Shown here one piece after another: positions 26,195-36,120 of a stretch of 64,000 nucleotides of DNA. Made by a program: the position numbers and the translations under genes. The notes beneath the pieces are model-generated. The model saw only the letters and a program-made list of their open reading frames with translations. It did no database searches and had not been told where the DNA came from. Positions within the stretch are counted from its first letter, which is position 1. Every line of letters starts with the position of its first letter. This stretch comes from Aliarcobacter sp. (GTDB lineage: Bacteria; Campylobacterota; Campylobacteria; Campylobacterales; Arcobacteraceae), in the NCBI GenBank assembly GCA_028688995.1, contig JAQTXB010000011.1, forward strand, positions 39,821-103,820. Direction: 5' to 3'.

Positions 26195-26867
26195 TCTAAA
26201 AGCACTAAGCAGATTTTTACAAATACTAGATGGAACATTTCCTTCTGGTATATTTGTACACTCTTTTGGATTAGAGCCTCATATTATTAGACAAAATGTT
26301 AAAGATATAATAACTTTAAAAACATACTTAAAAAATGTAATTATCGACCAATACGCTAATATGGAGTTTATTTATATAAAAAAAGTTTATGATGCTTTAG
26401 AATCAAATAAACTACATTTAATTAAAAAAATGGATAATAATTATGGGTGCTATTTAACATATGAGTATACAAAATTATCTATTAATATAGGTATTAATTA
26501 CTATACACAAATAAAAGCACATCCAACAAAGAAGATTGTACAAGAGTATTTTTCTTTGATTGAAAATAAAAAAGCAGTTGGAAATGAGATTATAGTTTTA
26601 AGTGCTTATGCCTTTGATTTAGGTATAAGGTTAGAAGATTTTATTGTAATGTGGACTAAAAAAAATCTTATAAATATATCAGCAACAAGCCTTAAAATAT
26701 CAAGAATAAAACCCTCTGAAATTCAACAAATGCTTTTTGAATTTGATGAGATTTTAGGAAATTTTGATTTTAAAAATATAGGGAATAAAATCACAAATTT
26801 TAATCCACTTTTTGAAGAGATTATATTCTCTCACAAAAATCTAGAACCAAAGATGTTCACAACATAA
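26169..26867 (+). CDS. ureF: Urease accessory protein UreF
   Basis: This is a 232-residue, all-helical cytoplasmic protein. The signature QILDGTFPSGIFVHSFGLE near the N-terminus is diagnostic for UreF. It acts with UreD and UreG as the activation complex and checks GTP-dependent nickel transfer. The start lies within the 3' end of ureE, which gives tight coupling. The sequence is diverged in the middle, as is common in Campylobacterota. A hairpin-rich gap of 126 bases separates it from ureG. Confidence 0.9.
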   Translation: MVKHTTHTNLKALSRFLQILDGTFPSGIFVHSFGLEPHIIRQNVKDIITLKTYLKNVIIDQYANMEFIYIKKVYDALESNKLHLIKKMDNNYGCYLTYEYTKLSINIGINYYTQIKAHPTKKIVQEYFSLIENKKAVGNEIIVLSAYAFDLGIRLEDFIVMWTKKNLINISATSLKISRIKPSEIQQMLFEFDEILGNFDFKNIGNKITNFNPLFEEIIFSHKNLEPKMFTT

Positions 26868-26892
26868 TTTGATTATCTTTTTATCCTATTTC

Positions 26893-26943
26893 GGCGTTAA
26901 AAATTAACTCATTTACTAATAGTAAACTTCGTTAATTTCTGCC
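26893..26943. repeat. Compound hairpin between ureF and ureG
   Basis: Nested arms are GGC (26893-26895) with GCC (26941-26943), AAATTAAC (26901-26908) with GTTAATTT (26931-26938), and TTTACT (26912-26917) with AGTAAA (26921-26926). There is no U-run, so it is not an ordinary terminator. It may be a small repetitive element or an mRNA processing structure. Confidence 0.5.
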
Positions 26944-26993
26944 TTGAACTAGAATAAAAATCTTAATCGAGAATATTAAAAAAGGAGTAATGA

Positions 26994-27581
26994 ATGGCAT
27001 TAAAAATAGGAATAGCAGGACCAGTTGGAAGTGGAAAAACTTCTTTAATTGAAAGCTTAACAAATATTCTAAAAGATAAATACTCTTTAGGAATCGTAAC
27101 AAATGATATTTACACAACAGAAGATGCAAACTATCTAAAACAACACCTTGATTTGGATGAAAATAGAATCATAGGAGTTGAAACAGGTGGTTGTCCCCAT
27201 ACTGCAATTAGAGATGATATTTCAATGAATCAGCGAGCTGTAATTGAGCTAGAAGAAAAGTTTAATCCTGATATAGTTTTTGTAGAAAGTGGTGGAGATA
27301 ATCTTAGTGCTACATTTTCTTATGAGTTGATTGATTATTATATGTATATTATAGATGTAGCTCAAGGTGCTGATATTCCTCGAAAAAAGGGAGCAGGATT
27401 GCTATTTTCAGATTTGCTTGTGGTAAATAAAATTGACTTAGCACCTTATGTGGATGTGGATTTAGAACTTATGCGAAGTGATGTATCAAACAATAGAAAA
27501 AATAAACCCTCAGTATTTATTTCAAGAAAAGATAAAGAGAGTTTAAATCAAGTGGTTTCATGGATAGAGGCTTTAATATAA
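26994..27581 (+). CDS. ureG: Urease accessory GTPase UreG
   Basis: This 195-residue SIMIBI-class GTPase powers nickel delivery to urease. Motifs present are the P-loop GPVGSGKTSLIE and VTNDIYTTEDANYL. Next are GVETGGCPHTAIRDD, whose Cys-Pro-His motif binds nickel, FVESGGDNLSATFSYELI, and the base-recognition NKID. The start follows an AAAGGAG ribosome-binding site. It is the last gene of the urease cluster. No nickel permease or UreI channel gene is linked to it within this window. Confidence 0.96.
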   Translation: MALKIGIAGPVGSGKTSLIESLTNILKDKYSLGIVTNDIYTTEDANYLKQHLDLDENRIIGVETGGCPHTAIRDDISMNQRAVIELEEKFNPDIVFVESGGDNLSATFSYELIDYYMYIIDVAQGADIPRKKGAGLLFSDLLVVNKIDLAPYVDVDLELMRSDVSNNRKNKPSVFISRKDKESLNQVVSWIEALI

Positions 27582-27591
27582 TTTTTAAACA

Positions 27592-28485
27592 TTAACTCTT
27601 TTCAACTAGCTGTTGTTTAAAGTTTTTAATATCATTACTTGGATTTAAGCCAAAATAATCAGAGTATTCTCTACTAAATTGAGAAACACTTTGATAACCT
27701 ACATAATAAGAAGCTCCAGTTATATCCATATTTTCAATAAGCATTAAGTTTTTTGCTTTTTGAAGACGCTGTTTTTTTATAAATTGTAAGGGACTTATTG
27801 CTGTAATTATTTTAAAATGTTTATGAAAAGATGAAACACTCATATTTATATTAGTTGCTATCTCTTCTATAGAAATATTTTCAAATAAATTTTCATTTAT
27901 AAATGAGATTGCTTGTGAAATTTTATATGCATTTCCCTCTATATAAGCTAATTGTTTTAATTCAATATTATTATGTGAAATAAGTAATCTGTATAGAATT
28001 TCTTTAAGATATAAAGGTGCTAGTGCTGTAATATCATTAGGTGTTTTTAAAAGTGAAACAAATCGTGATACTGGTTCAAATAAATTATCACTAATCGTAT
28101 ATGATGAAATTGCAAGTCTTGTATCATTTGTTTTTTGTGGTTTTATAATAAAGTATTCAACTGCTTCTAATATCTGCTTCATTGTAAAAGTAATTTGTAA
28201 AGACAAAAAAGGTTTGTCTTTACAAGCTTCTGTTATTTGCCCAGAAATAGGCATAAAAGTTGAAGAGATAAGATATGATGAGGAATCATACTTTATTGCC
28301 TTATTATCAATAAATACTATCTTTTCACCTTGTAGTATTACAAACAAGGCAGGTTCATAAATAACAGGCAATTTTTGAGTTGTTCTTGAAGAATAAAAAA
28401 CTTTCAAAGAAGGAATGATTGTATCATTTAACCCATCTTTAAAATGTTGATTTTTTATAATAGATATTAACTCTTGATTATTCAT
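27592..28485 (-). CDS. AraC-family transcriptional regulator
   Basis: This 297-residue regulator has an N-terminal AraC_N-type ligand domain (about 20-175, with EPALFVILQGEKIVF). The C-terminal pair of helix-turn-helix motifs covers about 190-290, with ISIEEIATNINMSVSSFHKHF and a second helix pair in DITGASYYVGYQSVSQFSREY. It is one base downstream of an SDR oxidoreductase gene and co-directional, so it probably controls that gene and itself. The ligand is unknown. It is convergent with ureG and not obviously tied to urease. Confidence 0.85.
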   Translation of the reverse strand: MNNQELISIIKNQHFKDGLNDTIIPSLKVFYSSRTTQKLPVIYEPALFVILQGEKIVFIDNKAIKYDSSSYLISSTFMPISGQITEACKDKPFLSLQITFTMKQILEAVEYFIIKPQKTNDTRLAISSYTISDNLFEPVSRFVSLLKTPNDITALAPLYLKEILYRLLISHNNIELKQLAYIEGNAYKISQAISFINENLFENISIEEIATNINMSVSSFHKHFKIITAISPLQFIKKQRLQKAKNLMLIENMDITGASYYVGYQSVSQFSREYSDYFGLNPSNDIKNFKQQLVEKS

Positions 28486-28486
28486 C

Positions 28487-29239
28487 TTATAAATTCATTC
28501 CTCCAGAAATCTCTATTCTTTGTCCATTTATCCAATTACAATTTTGTGATGCTAAAGCTGCAACTGCTGTACCAATATCATTGGGCATTCCAGCTCGACC
28601 TAATGCAGTTTTTGAGGCAATAAATTGATTCATATTTTCATTATCTCTAACAGCTCCACCACCAAAATCTGTCTCTATTGCACCAGGAGCAATTGTATTT
28701 ACAGTAATATTTCTATTTCCTAATTCTAGGGCAAAATATTTACTCATAACTTCAACAGCTCCTTTCATCATTGAATAAGCACTAAAACCTTCTATTGAAA
28801 ATCTTGTTAATCCAGTAGAAATATTTATAATTTTACCACCATCATTGATATTTGATAATAATTTTTGGCTTAAAAAATATGGTGATTTTATATGAATATT
28901 TACTAATTCATCAAATTGAGCCATTGTTGTATCAAATATACTTTGATGTATTCCTATTCCTGCATTATTTATAAGTAAATCTATTTTAGTTGTTTGCCAT
29001 GTTGATTCTAATTGTTTTTTTAATTCATCGACAAAGTTGTCTAAAGTATCACTTTTAGAAGTATCTAACTGTAATGTTATTGCATCTTGACCTAAAGTTT
29101 TGATTTCATGTGCAACTTTATTTGCTTCTTCTTGTGAATTTTTGTAAGTTAAAATGATGTTGTAACCAGTTTTAGCTAGTTCTATGGACATACTTTTACC
29201 TAAACCTCTACTACTTCCTGTTACTAATGCTATTTTCAT
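28487..29239 (-). CDS. Short-chain dehydrogenase/reductase (SDR)
   Basis: This is a 250-residue classical SDR. The cofactor motif is TGSSRGLGKS at residues 7-16, and NNAG marks the fourth strand. A catalytic Ser lies in INISTG, with Tyr and Lys in the YSMMK motif. The C-terminal WINGQRIEISGGMNL is a usual end of the FabG-like type. It should reduce or oxidise a small carbonyl compound with NAD(P)H; the substrate is unknown. It is transcribed together with the AraC regulator directly downstream. Confidence 0.88.
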   Translation of the reverse strand: MKIALVTGSSRGLGKSMSIELAKTGYNIILTYKNSQEEANKVAHEIKTLGQDAITLQLDTSKSDTLDNFVDELKKQLESTWQTTKIDLLINNAGIGIHQSIFDTTMAQFDELVNIHIKSPYFLSQKLLSNINDGGKIINISTGLTRFSIEGFSAYSMMKGAVEVMSKYFALELGNRNITVNTIAPGAIETDFGGGAVRDNENMNQFIASKTALGRAGMPNDIGTAVAALASQNCNWINGQRIEISGGMNL

Positions 29240-29328
29240 AATTAAACTCCTATAATATTTCTCTAATTATAAGGAGTTGTTTGTATAAAGTAGTAGATAA
29301 ATTCTCTTAAATATTTGCCTATTTCTCT

Positions 29329-30579
29329 TTATTCGGTTAAATCTTTGATTTTTGATTCAAGTGATTTTATAACATCTGTTAAGTCGTTAATTTTTTTCAT
29401 TTTTTCGTCATTTGTTTTCATTAAAAGACCTAACTCTTTTTTTGTAGCAATTACTTCATCATTTGCTTCTCTATATTTTTCTGCAATTTGATTTTTTTCT
29501 TGTTTAATCATTGCAAGGGTTCTTGCATACTCTTCAGCTTCTTTAGCCTTTACAGTCATTGTTCCATAATATTTTTCATCAACATTATGCATTTGCATCT
29601 CATAGTGGTCAAGTTGTCTTTGTCTATTTTGAGTTTTTTCTTTTTGATCTTCTAACTCTTCTTGAAGTCTTGGTAAATATGATTCTAGCTGTTTAACTCT
29701 TTCTGTTAGTTCTGTAATTACTTTTTTGTATGTATACTCTCTTTTGTTGAACTCTTGAATGCTTTTTATAACTTTTTTTTGAAATTCTCTTTTTTCATTA
29801 TTCTCTTGAGTTGTTGAAAAACCAATTGTTATATATTCATCTTCATTATGGGTAGATTCTAGTTTAAAAACAGTATTTTTTAGATAAAAACTCTCTTTAT
29901 CTTTTGTAATGAATTTAGTATTTCCCGTCCAAATTTTCCCATCTTTTAATATTTTCCATGTATCTTCAATCGACTGTTTAGGAACATTTGGATGAATTAA
30001 TTCATTAAAATTTAAATTTTTAATCTCTTCAAGAGTATATTTTGAAGTTTCCAATAAACTTTTATTAGCAAAAGAGATATTCCCATTTTCATCCATTTTA
30101 TAAATTAAAGCTACACTATCAACTGCATCTAAATATTTTTGAAGCTCATTTTGTTTATCTTGAAGTTGAGTTTCAAAAAAGGTTTTTTCACAAACTTCTG
30201 TTATTTTTTTTACCAAAACAACAGTATCAATTGGTTTCATAATATAATTGCTTACATTTAAGTCAATTGCTTTTAATAAATTTTCAGATTCACCCCTAGC
30301 TGTTGTAAAAATCAAAGGAATAATGGGGTCAAACTCTCTAATTTTTTCTAACATTTCAAGGCCATTCATAATTGGCATATTAATATCAGAGATAATTAAA
30401 TCAATTTTTTCACCTGTGATTCTTGATTTCTCATATTTTTCTAATCCATCAAGACCATTTGAAGCTAAAACTACTTCTTTAAACAGCTTACTTAGAAGTT
30501 TTGCTAGTTTTTCTCTTGCTAGTTCTTCATCTTCAACAAAAAGTACTCTTAGGTTTTTTAAAAAATCAGGTGTTAACAT
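29329..30579 (-). CDS. Response regulator with PAS domain and coiled coil
   Basis: This 416-residue protein begins with a REC domain (about 9-130) that holds acidic residues in VEDEE, the phospho-acceptor Asp in ISDINMPIMNG and a Lys in YIMKPID. A PAS domain follows (about 140-255, with IYKMDENGNISFANKSLLE). A long coiled coil reaches the C-terminus. There is no HTH, GGDEF or kinase domain, so output must be through protein contacts. It lies 10 bases after a co-directional unknown gene and could be part of its pathway. Membership of the REC-PAS family is clear; the role is not. Confidence 0.8.
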   Translation of the reverse strand: MLTPDFLKNLRVLFVEDEELAREKLAKLLSKLFKEVVLASNGLDGLEKYEKSRITGEKIDLIISDINMPIMNGLEMLEKIREFDPIIPLIFTTARGESENLLKAIDLNVSNYIMKPIDTVVLVKKITEVCEKTFFETQLQDKQNELQKYLDAVDSVALIYKMDENGNISFANKSLLETSKYTLEEIKNLNFNELIHPNVPKQSIEDTWKILKDGKIWTGNTKFITKDKESFYLKNTVFKLESTHNEDEYITIGFSTTQENNEKREFQKKVIKSIQEFNKREYTYKKVITELTERVKQLESYLPRLQEELEDQKEKTQNRQRQLDHYEMQMHNVDEKYYGTMTVKAKEAEEYARTLAMIKQEKNQIAEKYREANDEVIATKKELGLLMKTNDEKMKKINDLTDVIKSLESKIKDLTE

Positions 30580-30589
30580 TTTTTACCTT

Positions 30590-31336
30590 TTATTCGTAAG
30601 GAGTTATAGATGGTGGAAACTCTTCAAAAGCTTTTTTTATAGAACTGATAATTGAATTTTTGTATTTATAATTTTGCATTGGATTTGAAAATTGTAAATA
30701 ATCAACAGCTCCTTGTTGAGTCTTCTCTTTTTTATAAACAAAAACTACTTTTTTACCAAGTTTTACACTATTTTCATAAAGAGTTCTTGCATAATCATTT
30801 ATATATGGGAACTCTTTTTCTTTGATTTTATCTCCCCAACAGAAAAATACAAATTTACCACTTGGGATTAAATTTGCTGCATCTAAATACATAATATCTC
30901 TGTCAAATTGTGTTGTTTGAAATGAGTTATAACTCTCTAAATCACTATTAAATTTTTCTAATAAAACAGGAATATCAATACTTTTTTCTATTAGATTAAA
31001 TAGATTTCTAATCTCTACAATTTTTCCTGCACAATGTTCTCTCATAGCTTGTTTGAAAACTGTAATATATCCTTCACCTTTTAATTCAATCATTTTTCCA
31101 TAATCTTCAAAATCTTGCTCTAATAAATATTTGTTTGAATCAAATCCCACTGGAGTTACCATTGGACTATATAAAAATACTGTTCCGATTATATTTTTTT
31201 TTCTATCTTTTGCTGTTTTTATTTTTTCTTTTAACTCTTTTACTGTTATCTCTTCATCTTCTGCATTAAAATACATATAACTTTCAGTTAAAAAAATCTC
31301 TTCATATTTAGTTTCAATTGTTCCAAAATATTGCAT
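30590..31336 (-). CDS. Conserved hypothetical protein
   Basis: This 248-residue cytoplasmic protein has no signal peptide or membrane segment. The N-terminal half is rich in Glu and Lys. The C-terminal half has alternating strands and helices, with FVFFCWGDKIKEKEFPYIND, then KKVVFVYKKEK. This could be a Rossmann-like fold, but no known active-site motif is visible. It is followed 10 bases later by the REC-PAS gene, which suggests joint expression. I do not recognise a family. Confidence 0.5.
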   Translation of the reverse strand: MQYFGTIETKYEEIFLTESYMYFNAEDEEITVKELKEKIKTAKDRKKNIIGTVFLYSPMVTPVGFDSNKYLLEQDFEDYGKMIELKGEGYITVFKQAMREHCAGKIVEIRNLFNLIEKSIDIPVLLEKFNSDLESYNSFQTTQFDRDIMYLDAANLIPSGKFVFFCWGDKIKEKEFPYINDYARTLYENSVKLGKKVVFVYKKEKTQQGAVDYLQFSNPMQNYKYKNSIISSIKKAFEEFPPSITPYE

Positions 31337-31402
31337 TAAATTCCCTTGTTTATTTATAGTAATATATTATCAAATATTCCTGAATACCTTGCTTATAATT
31401 AT

Positions 31403-33544
31403 TTATTTTGATTTTTGATAAATTCTAAGATTGGCACATTCTTTTATAATCTCTTTATAGTATTTAGTGTTGCTATAATCTTTTTTTAACATATCAAAAT
31501 ATTTCCCATAATTATTTTTGATATAAGAGTCATAAACTTTTTCATTGTTATAAAACCAATATCTCTCTAGTTCATATCTGCTTAAATCTTTGTTGTAATA
31601 ATCCTGAGTTTTTGTTGAATAATTTATATCATATAAAGCTAATTCAGCTTTTGCTAGCATATAAGTTATTTTGGCTTTAAACTCTTTTTCTTTTGCTTCT
31701 TCTTGGGCTTTTGTATAATATTTTATTGCTAAATCAATTTTTTCTTTTTGTAAATCTTTGTCATTAAAAGAGTAAACACTCCTATAAACTGTAGTCAAAA
31801 TATTTGAGTTTCCAAAATAACTAAGATTATATAAAGCGTTAGCAAAAAGATAGTTATCCATTTCGCTATTTGGATTTTTTTCAAGTTCTTTTTTTATTAA
31901 AATAATTTTTTCCAAAAACTCTTTAACACTCATAACATCTTGTTTTCCACTTCTGTTATTTCCTCTAATTAAGCCATTAAAAGGATTAAACTGAACAAGA
32001 GTGCTTAAATAATTTGAGTTTAACTCTAAAGCTTCTTCAAATTTTAGATTATTTATTAAAAGTTTTGTTTTTGCTTCTTGTAAATTATCATTTAAAACTA
32101 ATTGATTGTTTTGTTTTTTTAACAAATTTTGTTCTAAATATTTTTTTGCAAAATGTTCTTGAATTTTTGATTGTTTTGGTTCTTGCATAAAAATTCTAAA
32201 TTTTTCTAATAAGGCTAAATCAAAAGAAGCATCATCTAAATAGTTAATATTAGAAGCTAAAAAAGCATAAAATTTATCATTTTGTTTTAGATATAGTTTT
32301 TTTAATACAACAAAAGTATAATCATGAATTGCACTTGAAGTTGTTTCTTCTTTGATTAGTTTTTCCATTTTGTCATAAATTATATTTTCCGTTTCTCTGT
32401 CAATTTTTTCTAATTTTTGCAGATATAAAATATAAGAAAAAGTTTGAACTTCATGTGAATTTGGATATTTATTTAATAAATCTTTTTCAATAGTTGAAGC
32501 TTCATCAAAATTATTTTCATATAAATTAAAATATCCTAAAGATAGATTAACTAAATACATATCATCTTTATTTATAGTTTTTAAGTAATCTATATATTTT
32601 TTGAATGGAAAATTTCTTTCAATTTCATTATTTTGATCAAAAAAGTGTTGAGTATTTAAAAGCTCTCTATAAAGTGTGAACTCAAACCATTTTGAGTTTT
32701 TATCAATAGTATAAATATTTTGTAACTCTTCAAGGACATTACTATTTTCATTTAAAGCTCTAATTGCATAAAATTTTGTTTTTTCTTCATTATTTTGGGC
32801 TAATTTTAGTAATTCATTCCATTGTTCATTTGTTTTTATATGGTGAAAATTGTAGTAACTTAAGTGCCAGTTTATTCTATTTTCATCAAATAATTTAGTG
32901 AATTCATAAACTCCTTTTACAGTTTGTCCATTTTTTATTAATGCACCAGAGTATAAACCTTGAATCCAATCTTTTACAATAGTATTATCTTTTGTATCTA
33001 ATAGATATTTATAGTTCTCATATAAAGCCAAAGGCTCTTGATTTTTAAAGTGTGCAAGTCTTAGCGCTAAATAAAAGTATCTTAGTTTTAAATAGGGTGA
33101 ATTTACTTTATTTATTTGTGCAACTGCTTCTTTTATTAAAAGATTAAAATCTTTTAGATTTTCTAGTTCATCCTTTGAATAATATCCATCACTAACGTGC
33201 TTTTCTTGTTCACTTACAAAAATTAAATAATCTTTAATCTCTTTGTCTTTTATCAAGTTTAAGTCTTTTCTTTTGTAAACAAAATCTTCAATCTGTTTTG
33301 CTGAAAAACTATCATTTAGTTGTTTCATCCACTCTTGAATATTTTTTTCTTTATTGTTTTTTTCATAACTCCAATAAATTGTATTATAAACATTTGCAGA
33401 TTTTATCTCTTCTGCAATATTTGAAAATGGTTGATTTCTATGTTGCAAAAATACAAATTCTTTCTCATTATAATCCCAACCATCAGCGCAGGCAAGTAGG
33501 GAAATATTTAAAATTAGGCTTAAAATAAATGCTTTTAAAATCAT
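31403..33544 (-). CDS. Large TPR-like putative lipoprotein
   Basis: This 713-residue exported protein has an N-terminal hydrophobic segment that ends LLAC, a likely lipobox with the lipidated Cys at 19. The rest is almost entirely helical and contains degenerate TPR/SEL-like repeats, for example NLSLGYFNLYENNFDEASTI and LAIKYYTKAQEEAKEKEF. It probably acts as a periplasmic scaffold. Its ATG overlaps the stop of the DUF3142-like gene by 4 bases, so the two are likely to function together. Catalytic motifs are absent. Confidence 0.6.
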   Translation of the reverse strand: MILKAFILSLILNISLLACADGWDYNEKEFVFLQHRNQPFSNIAEEIKSANVYNTIYWSYEKNNKEKNIQEWMKQLNDSFSAKQIEDFVYKRKDLNLIKDKEIKDYLIFVSEQEKHVSDGYYSKDELENLKDFNLLIKEAVAQINKVNSPYLKLRYFYLALRLAHFKNQEPLALYENYKYLLDTKDNTIVKDWIQGLYSGALIKNGQTVKGVYEFTKLFDENRINWHLSYYNFHHIKTNEQWNELLKLAQNNEEKTKFYAIRALNENSNVLEELQNIYTIDKNSKWFEFTLYRELLNTQHFFDQNNEIERNFPFKKYIDYLKTINKDDMYLVNLSLGYFNLYENNFDEASTIEKDLLNKYPNSHEVQTFSYILYLQKLEKIDRETENIIYDKMEKLIKEETTSSAIHDYTFVVLKKLYLKQNDKFYAFLASNINYLDDASFDLALLEKFRIFMQEPKQSKIQEHFAKKYLEQNLLKKQNNQLVLNDNLQEAKTKLLINNLKFEEALELNSNYLSTLVQFNPFNGLIRGNNRSGKQDVMSVKEFLEKIILIKKELEKNPNSEMDNYLFANALYNLSYFGNSNILTTVYRSVYSFNDKDLQKEKIDLAIKYYTKAQEEAKEKEFKAKITYMLAKAELALYDINYSTKTQDYYNKDLSRYELERYWFYNNEKVYDSYIKNNYGKYFDMLKKDYSNTKYYKEIIKECANLRIYQKSK

Positions 33545-34485
33545 TGTTTTCCTTTTAGTAGTTTTTCTAAATCATATTTGTTTTCATATTTTAAAGTGTA
33601 AAAAATTACTTCATTAAATCTATTATTTGATATTTTAAAAAAGTCATCAAAAGCTGCTTTTATATCTTCTTTTTCCGAGTCTTCAAATCTAAAAATATCA
33701 CCTTTATAAACATATCTTCCTTTAAAATAAGTACTATTTATAACTTCATATTTATTGTTATCTAAAGCTTTAAAATTTTCATCAAAATCTTTTTTTTCTG
33801 CTCCTTCAAAAATATCTAAAGCTTTGTTTTCTCTAAATTGGATAGCTTGAGAATAAAGTGGAAGAGCAAGTTTTAATTTTAATTTATAACTATCAAAATT
33901 ATAATGATATTTTTTTGCAATGTCATTATCTAATATAGAATTTTTTGTGTTTATATCTGATATATCAGACATATTGTAATACATCAAAACCCCATAATCA
34001 ACGGGAGGAATACCTGTTTTTACGTAATACTTTATTTGATGTAGTCGAATAGTTGCACTTAAAGTTTTGTTTAATTTTACTTTTAAATCTTCAAGTAGTT
34101 TAAAATAGTTTGATTGAGTACTACTTGACCAATCACAATCTATTTGTAACTCTTCAAAACTTAAATTAGTGGCTTTTAGATTTTTGATAATTTGATTACT
34201 AATAATTGAATAATCTACATTTTTCATAGTATCGTTTGTGATATAAACAACAGGAACAAAACTATTATTTGGTTTTGTTTGAAAAATCGTGTTTATAACT
34301 TCAACTTTTGAAGAAAAAGAAATATCTAAAACTTTTATATAAACTTTTTGTTTTATCTCTTTTTGATTATAGGTATTTTCCCAATGATAAAAAGATATGT
34401 TTATGGGTTCTTGTTTTCTATTTTGAATAAAAATTAAACTAACAATCAAAAATACAGCACTTAATAATAGTAAAGCTATTCTCAT
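33541..34485 (-). CDS. DUF3142-like exported protein (possible TIM-barrel)
   Basis: This 314-residue protein has an N-terminal membrane anchor or signal (about 4-20). The middle resembles DUF3142/glycosidase-like TIM barrels. It has ELQIDCDWSSSTQSNYFKLL, then a LSATIRLHQIKY strand and VDYGVLMYYNMSD, in which acidic residues lie at strand ends as in barrel active sites. The protein may act on polysaccharide, but this is not proven. It overlaps the following TPR lipoprotein gene by 4 bases and is separated by 9 bases from the helicase gene upstream. Confidence 0.55.
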   Translation of the reverse strand: MRIALLLLSAVFLIVSLIFIQNRKQEPINISFYHWENTYNQKEIKQKVYIKVLDISFSSKVEVINTIFQTKPNNSFVPVVYITNDTMKNVDYSIISNQIIKNLKATNLSFEELQIDCDWSSSTQSNYFKLLEDLKVKLNKTLSATIRLHQIKYYVKTGIPPVDYGVLMYYNMSDISDINTKNSILDNDIAKKYHYNFDSYKLKLKLALPLYSQAIQFRENKALDIFEGAEKKDFDENFKALDNNKYEVINSTYFKGRYVYKGDIFRFEDSEKEDIKAAFDDFFKISNNRFNEVIFYTLKYENKYDLEKLLKGKQ

Positions 34486-34494
34486 AAAAATCCT

Positions 34495-36120
34495 TTAAAA
34501 AGCATTGATTTTATTTGCTCTATTTTTTTTCAGCCACTCTTCTTGTAGTTCTTTGCTTTTTTTATTATCTGCTCGTCTGCTTATAAATCTTGATTTTACA
34601 TGGCTTGTTGAGTCATCATTTTCATTATAAGTGTAACTTAGATTTAAATCAGCTAGTTGTATTGCATTTTTAGCTCTTGTGGCTGCCACATAATAGATAT
34701 TTAGCTCTTCATTTATTCTTAGATATGAGAGTTTGTTTTTTGTATTTACTATCTCTTTTTTTGAGATGAAATCATCAGCCATTATTACTTGTTCATACTC
34801 CAAACCCTTTGATTTATGAGTTGTTGTAAAGATAATATCAGCTTGATTTTTATCAGTTACTAAAAATTCTTTTATCTTTTTGTTTATCTCAAAAATATTA
34901 TCTCCGTAAGTATTGATAAACTTAATAATATTTAGATAATCTTGATTTTTTGTATCTTTTGCAAACTGTTCAAGCTCACTTATTGTTTCAAAATCTTTGA
35001 TTTCATCTATTGTGATTTTGTCATTTTTTTTCTGTTTTAAATAAAAAATCGAGTAAACAGTTTGGTTCATAAATGAGTACGAATTGTATCCACCCTCAAA
35101 ATAGACCTTTTTTTTATCGTGGATAAAATAGACTAATTGTTGAATCAAACCAAAAGTACTTCTAGCAATCACACAAAATTGTTTAGAAAAATCAATATGG
35201 TTTTTTCCAATTAAAGTGTTTCTTTCTAAACCTGAAATCTTAAGAGGTTTTGAGGAATTTATCTCATATAAACTATTTAGATTATTTTGTAAAATTTTGG
35301 CAAAGTTATCTCCAAATCTAAAACTTTGTGTTAAATCATAAGAGGGTAAATCTATTTTATTTAAGGCATTTGTAGCAAATCTAAAAGTATAAATTTGCTG
35401 AAATGAGTCACCAACATAAATTCGTCTACAACTTTGATTTTCAACAATTCCTATCATTACATCAGAAATATCTTGAGCTTCATCCACCAAAATCAAATCA
35501 TAAGGCAAATTTGCTGATACTTTTTTATTTAAATAAAACATCTTTAAATAAAAATCGTGGGTTGCATCTATGATTTTATTTTTCATTGCACTTAAAATTG
35601 TTTTTAGATGCTCAATTACTCTTGTTTCATTTTTGTTTATTAGTTCAAGTATTTTTGCACCAAGTTCTGATTGTTTTTTATAAGACTCAATAAGTTTTGA
35701 ATCAAGGGCAATTAGTGATGAGTTGCAATAAAAATTTACTAAATCTTTTATCAAAGCTACATATTCAGGAATAGGGTAATAGGCTTTTTGATTAACTGTT
35801 AGTTCGTGTTTAATTAGTAGATTCTCAATAACTTGATTTTTTAAATCATGGGCAAGAGAGTAGTTGTAAGCCTCAATTTTATTATATGCAAGAGAGTGAA
35901 TTGTACTTATATGCATCGAAGGTAAGTTGTACTCTTTTAGTTTCTCTTGCAGTGAAGTTTGTAAAGATTTGTTATACGCTAAATATAAAATCTTTAAGTG
36001 GGAGTTTTTTTTTGCATACTCTAAAAGTGTTGTTGTTTTTCCACTTCCAGCAACAGCATTGATTTTAAATGAGAGTTTATCACTATTGATTATCTCTTCT
36101 TGTTCTTTTGTTAATATCAT
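34495..36120 (-). CDS. UvrD/Rep-family helicase-like protein
   Basis: This short SF1 helicase of 541 residues carries the main motifs. They are motif I AGSGKTTT near residue 25, motif II LVDEAQD, a QSFRFG box, motif V THKSKGLEYEQV and motif VI YVAATRAKNAIQL. The length is less than that of UvrD or PcrA (about 700), and it lacks the full C-terminal extension. It should unwind DNA 3' to 5'. The role in repair, plasmid or phage response is unknown. It lies upstream of the DUF3142 gene, but co-function with it is doubtful. Confidence 0.85.
   Translation of the reverse strand: MILTKEQEEIINSDKLSFKINAVAGSGKTTTLLEYAKKNSHLKILYLAYNKSLQTSLQEKLKEYNLPSMHISTIHSLAYNKIEAYNYSLAHDLKNQVIENLLIKHELTVNQKAYYPIPEYVALIKDLVNFYCNSSLIALDSKLIESYKKQSELGAKILELINKNETRVIEHLKTILSAMKNKIIDATHDFYLKMFYLNKKVSANLPYDLILVDEAQDISDVMIGIVENQSCRRIYVGDSFQQIYTFRFATNALNKIDLPSYDLTQSFRFGDNFAKILQNNLNSLYEINSSKPLKISGLERNTLIGKNHIDFSKQFCVIARSTFGLIQQLVYFIHDKKKVYFEGGYNSYSFMNQTVYSIFYLKQKKNDKITIDEIKDFETISELEQFAKDTKNQDYLNIIKFINTYGDNIFEINKKIKEFLVTDKNQADIIFTTTHKSKGLEYEQVIMADDFISKKEIVNTKNKLSYLRINEELNIYYVAATRAKNAIQLADLNLSYTYNENDDSTSHVKSRFISRRADNKKSKELQEEWLKKNRANKINAF

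Noticed and set aside
34495..36120. UvrD-like helicase as a Gabija-type defence component
   Set aside because: No GajA-like OLD nuclease gene is adjacent, and the protein looks like a generic short SF1 helicase.
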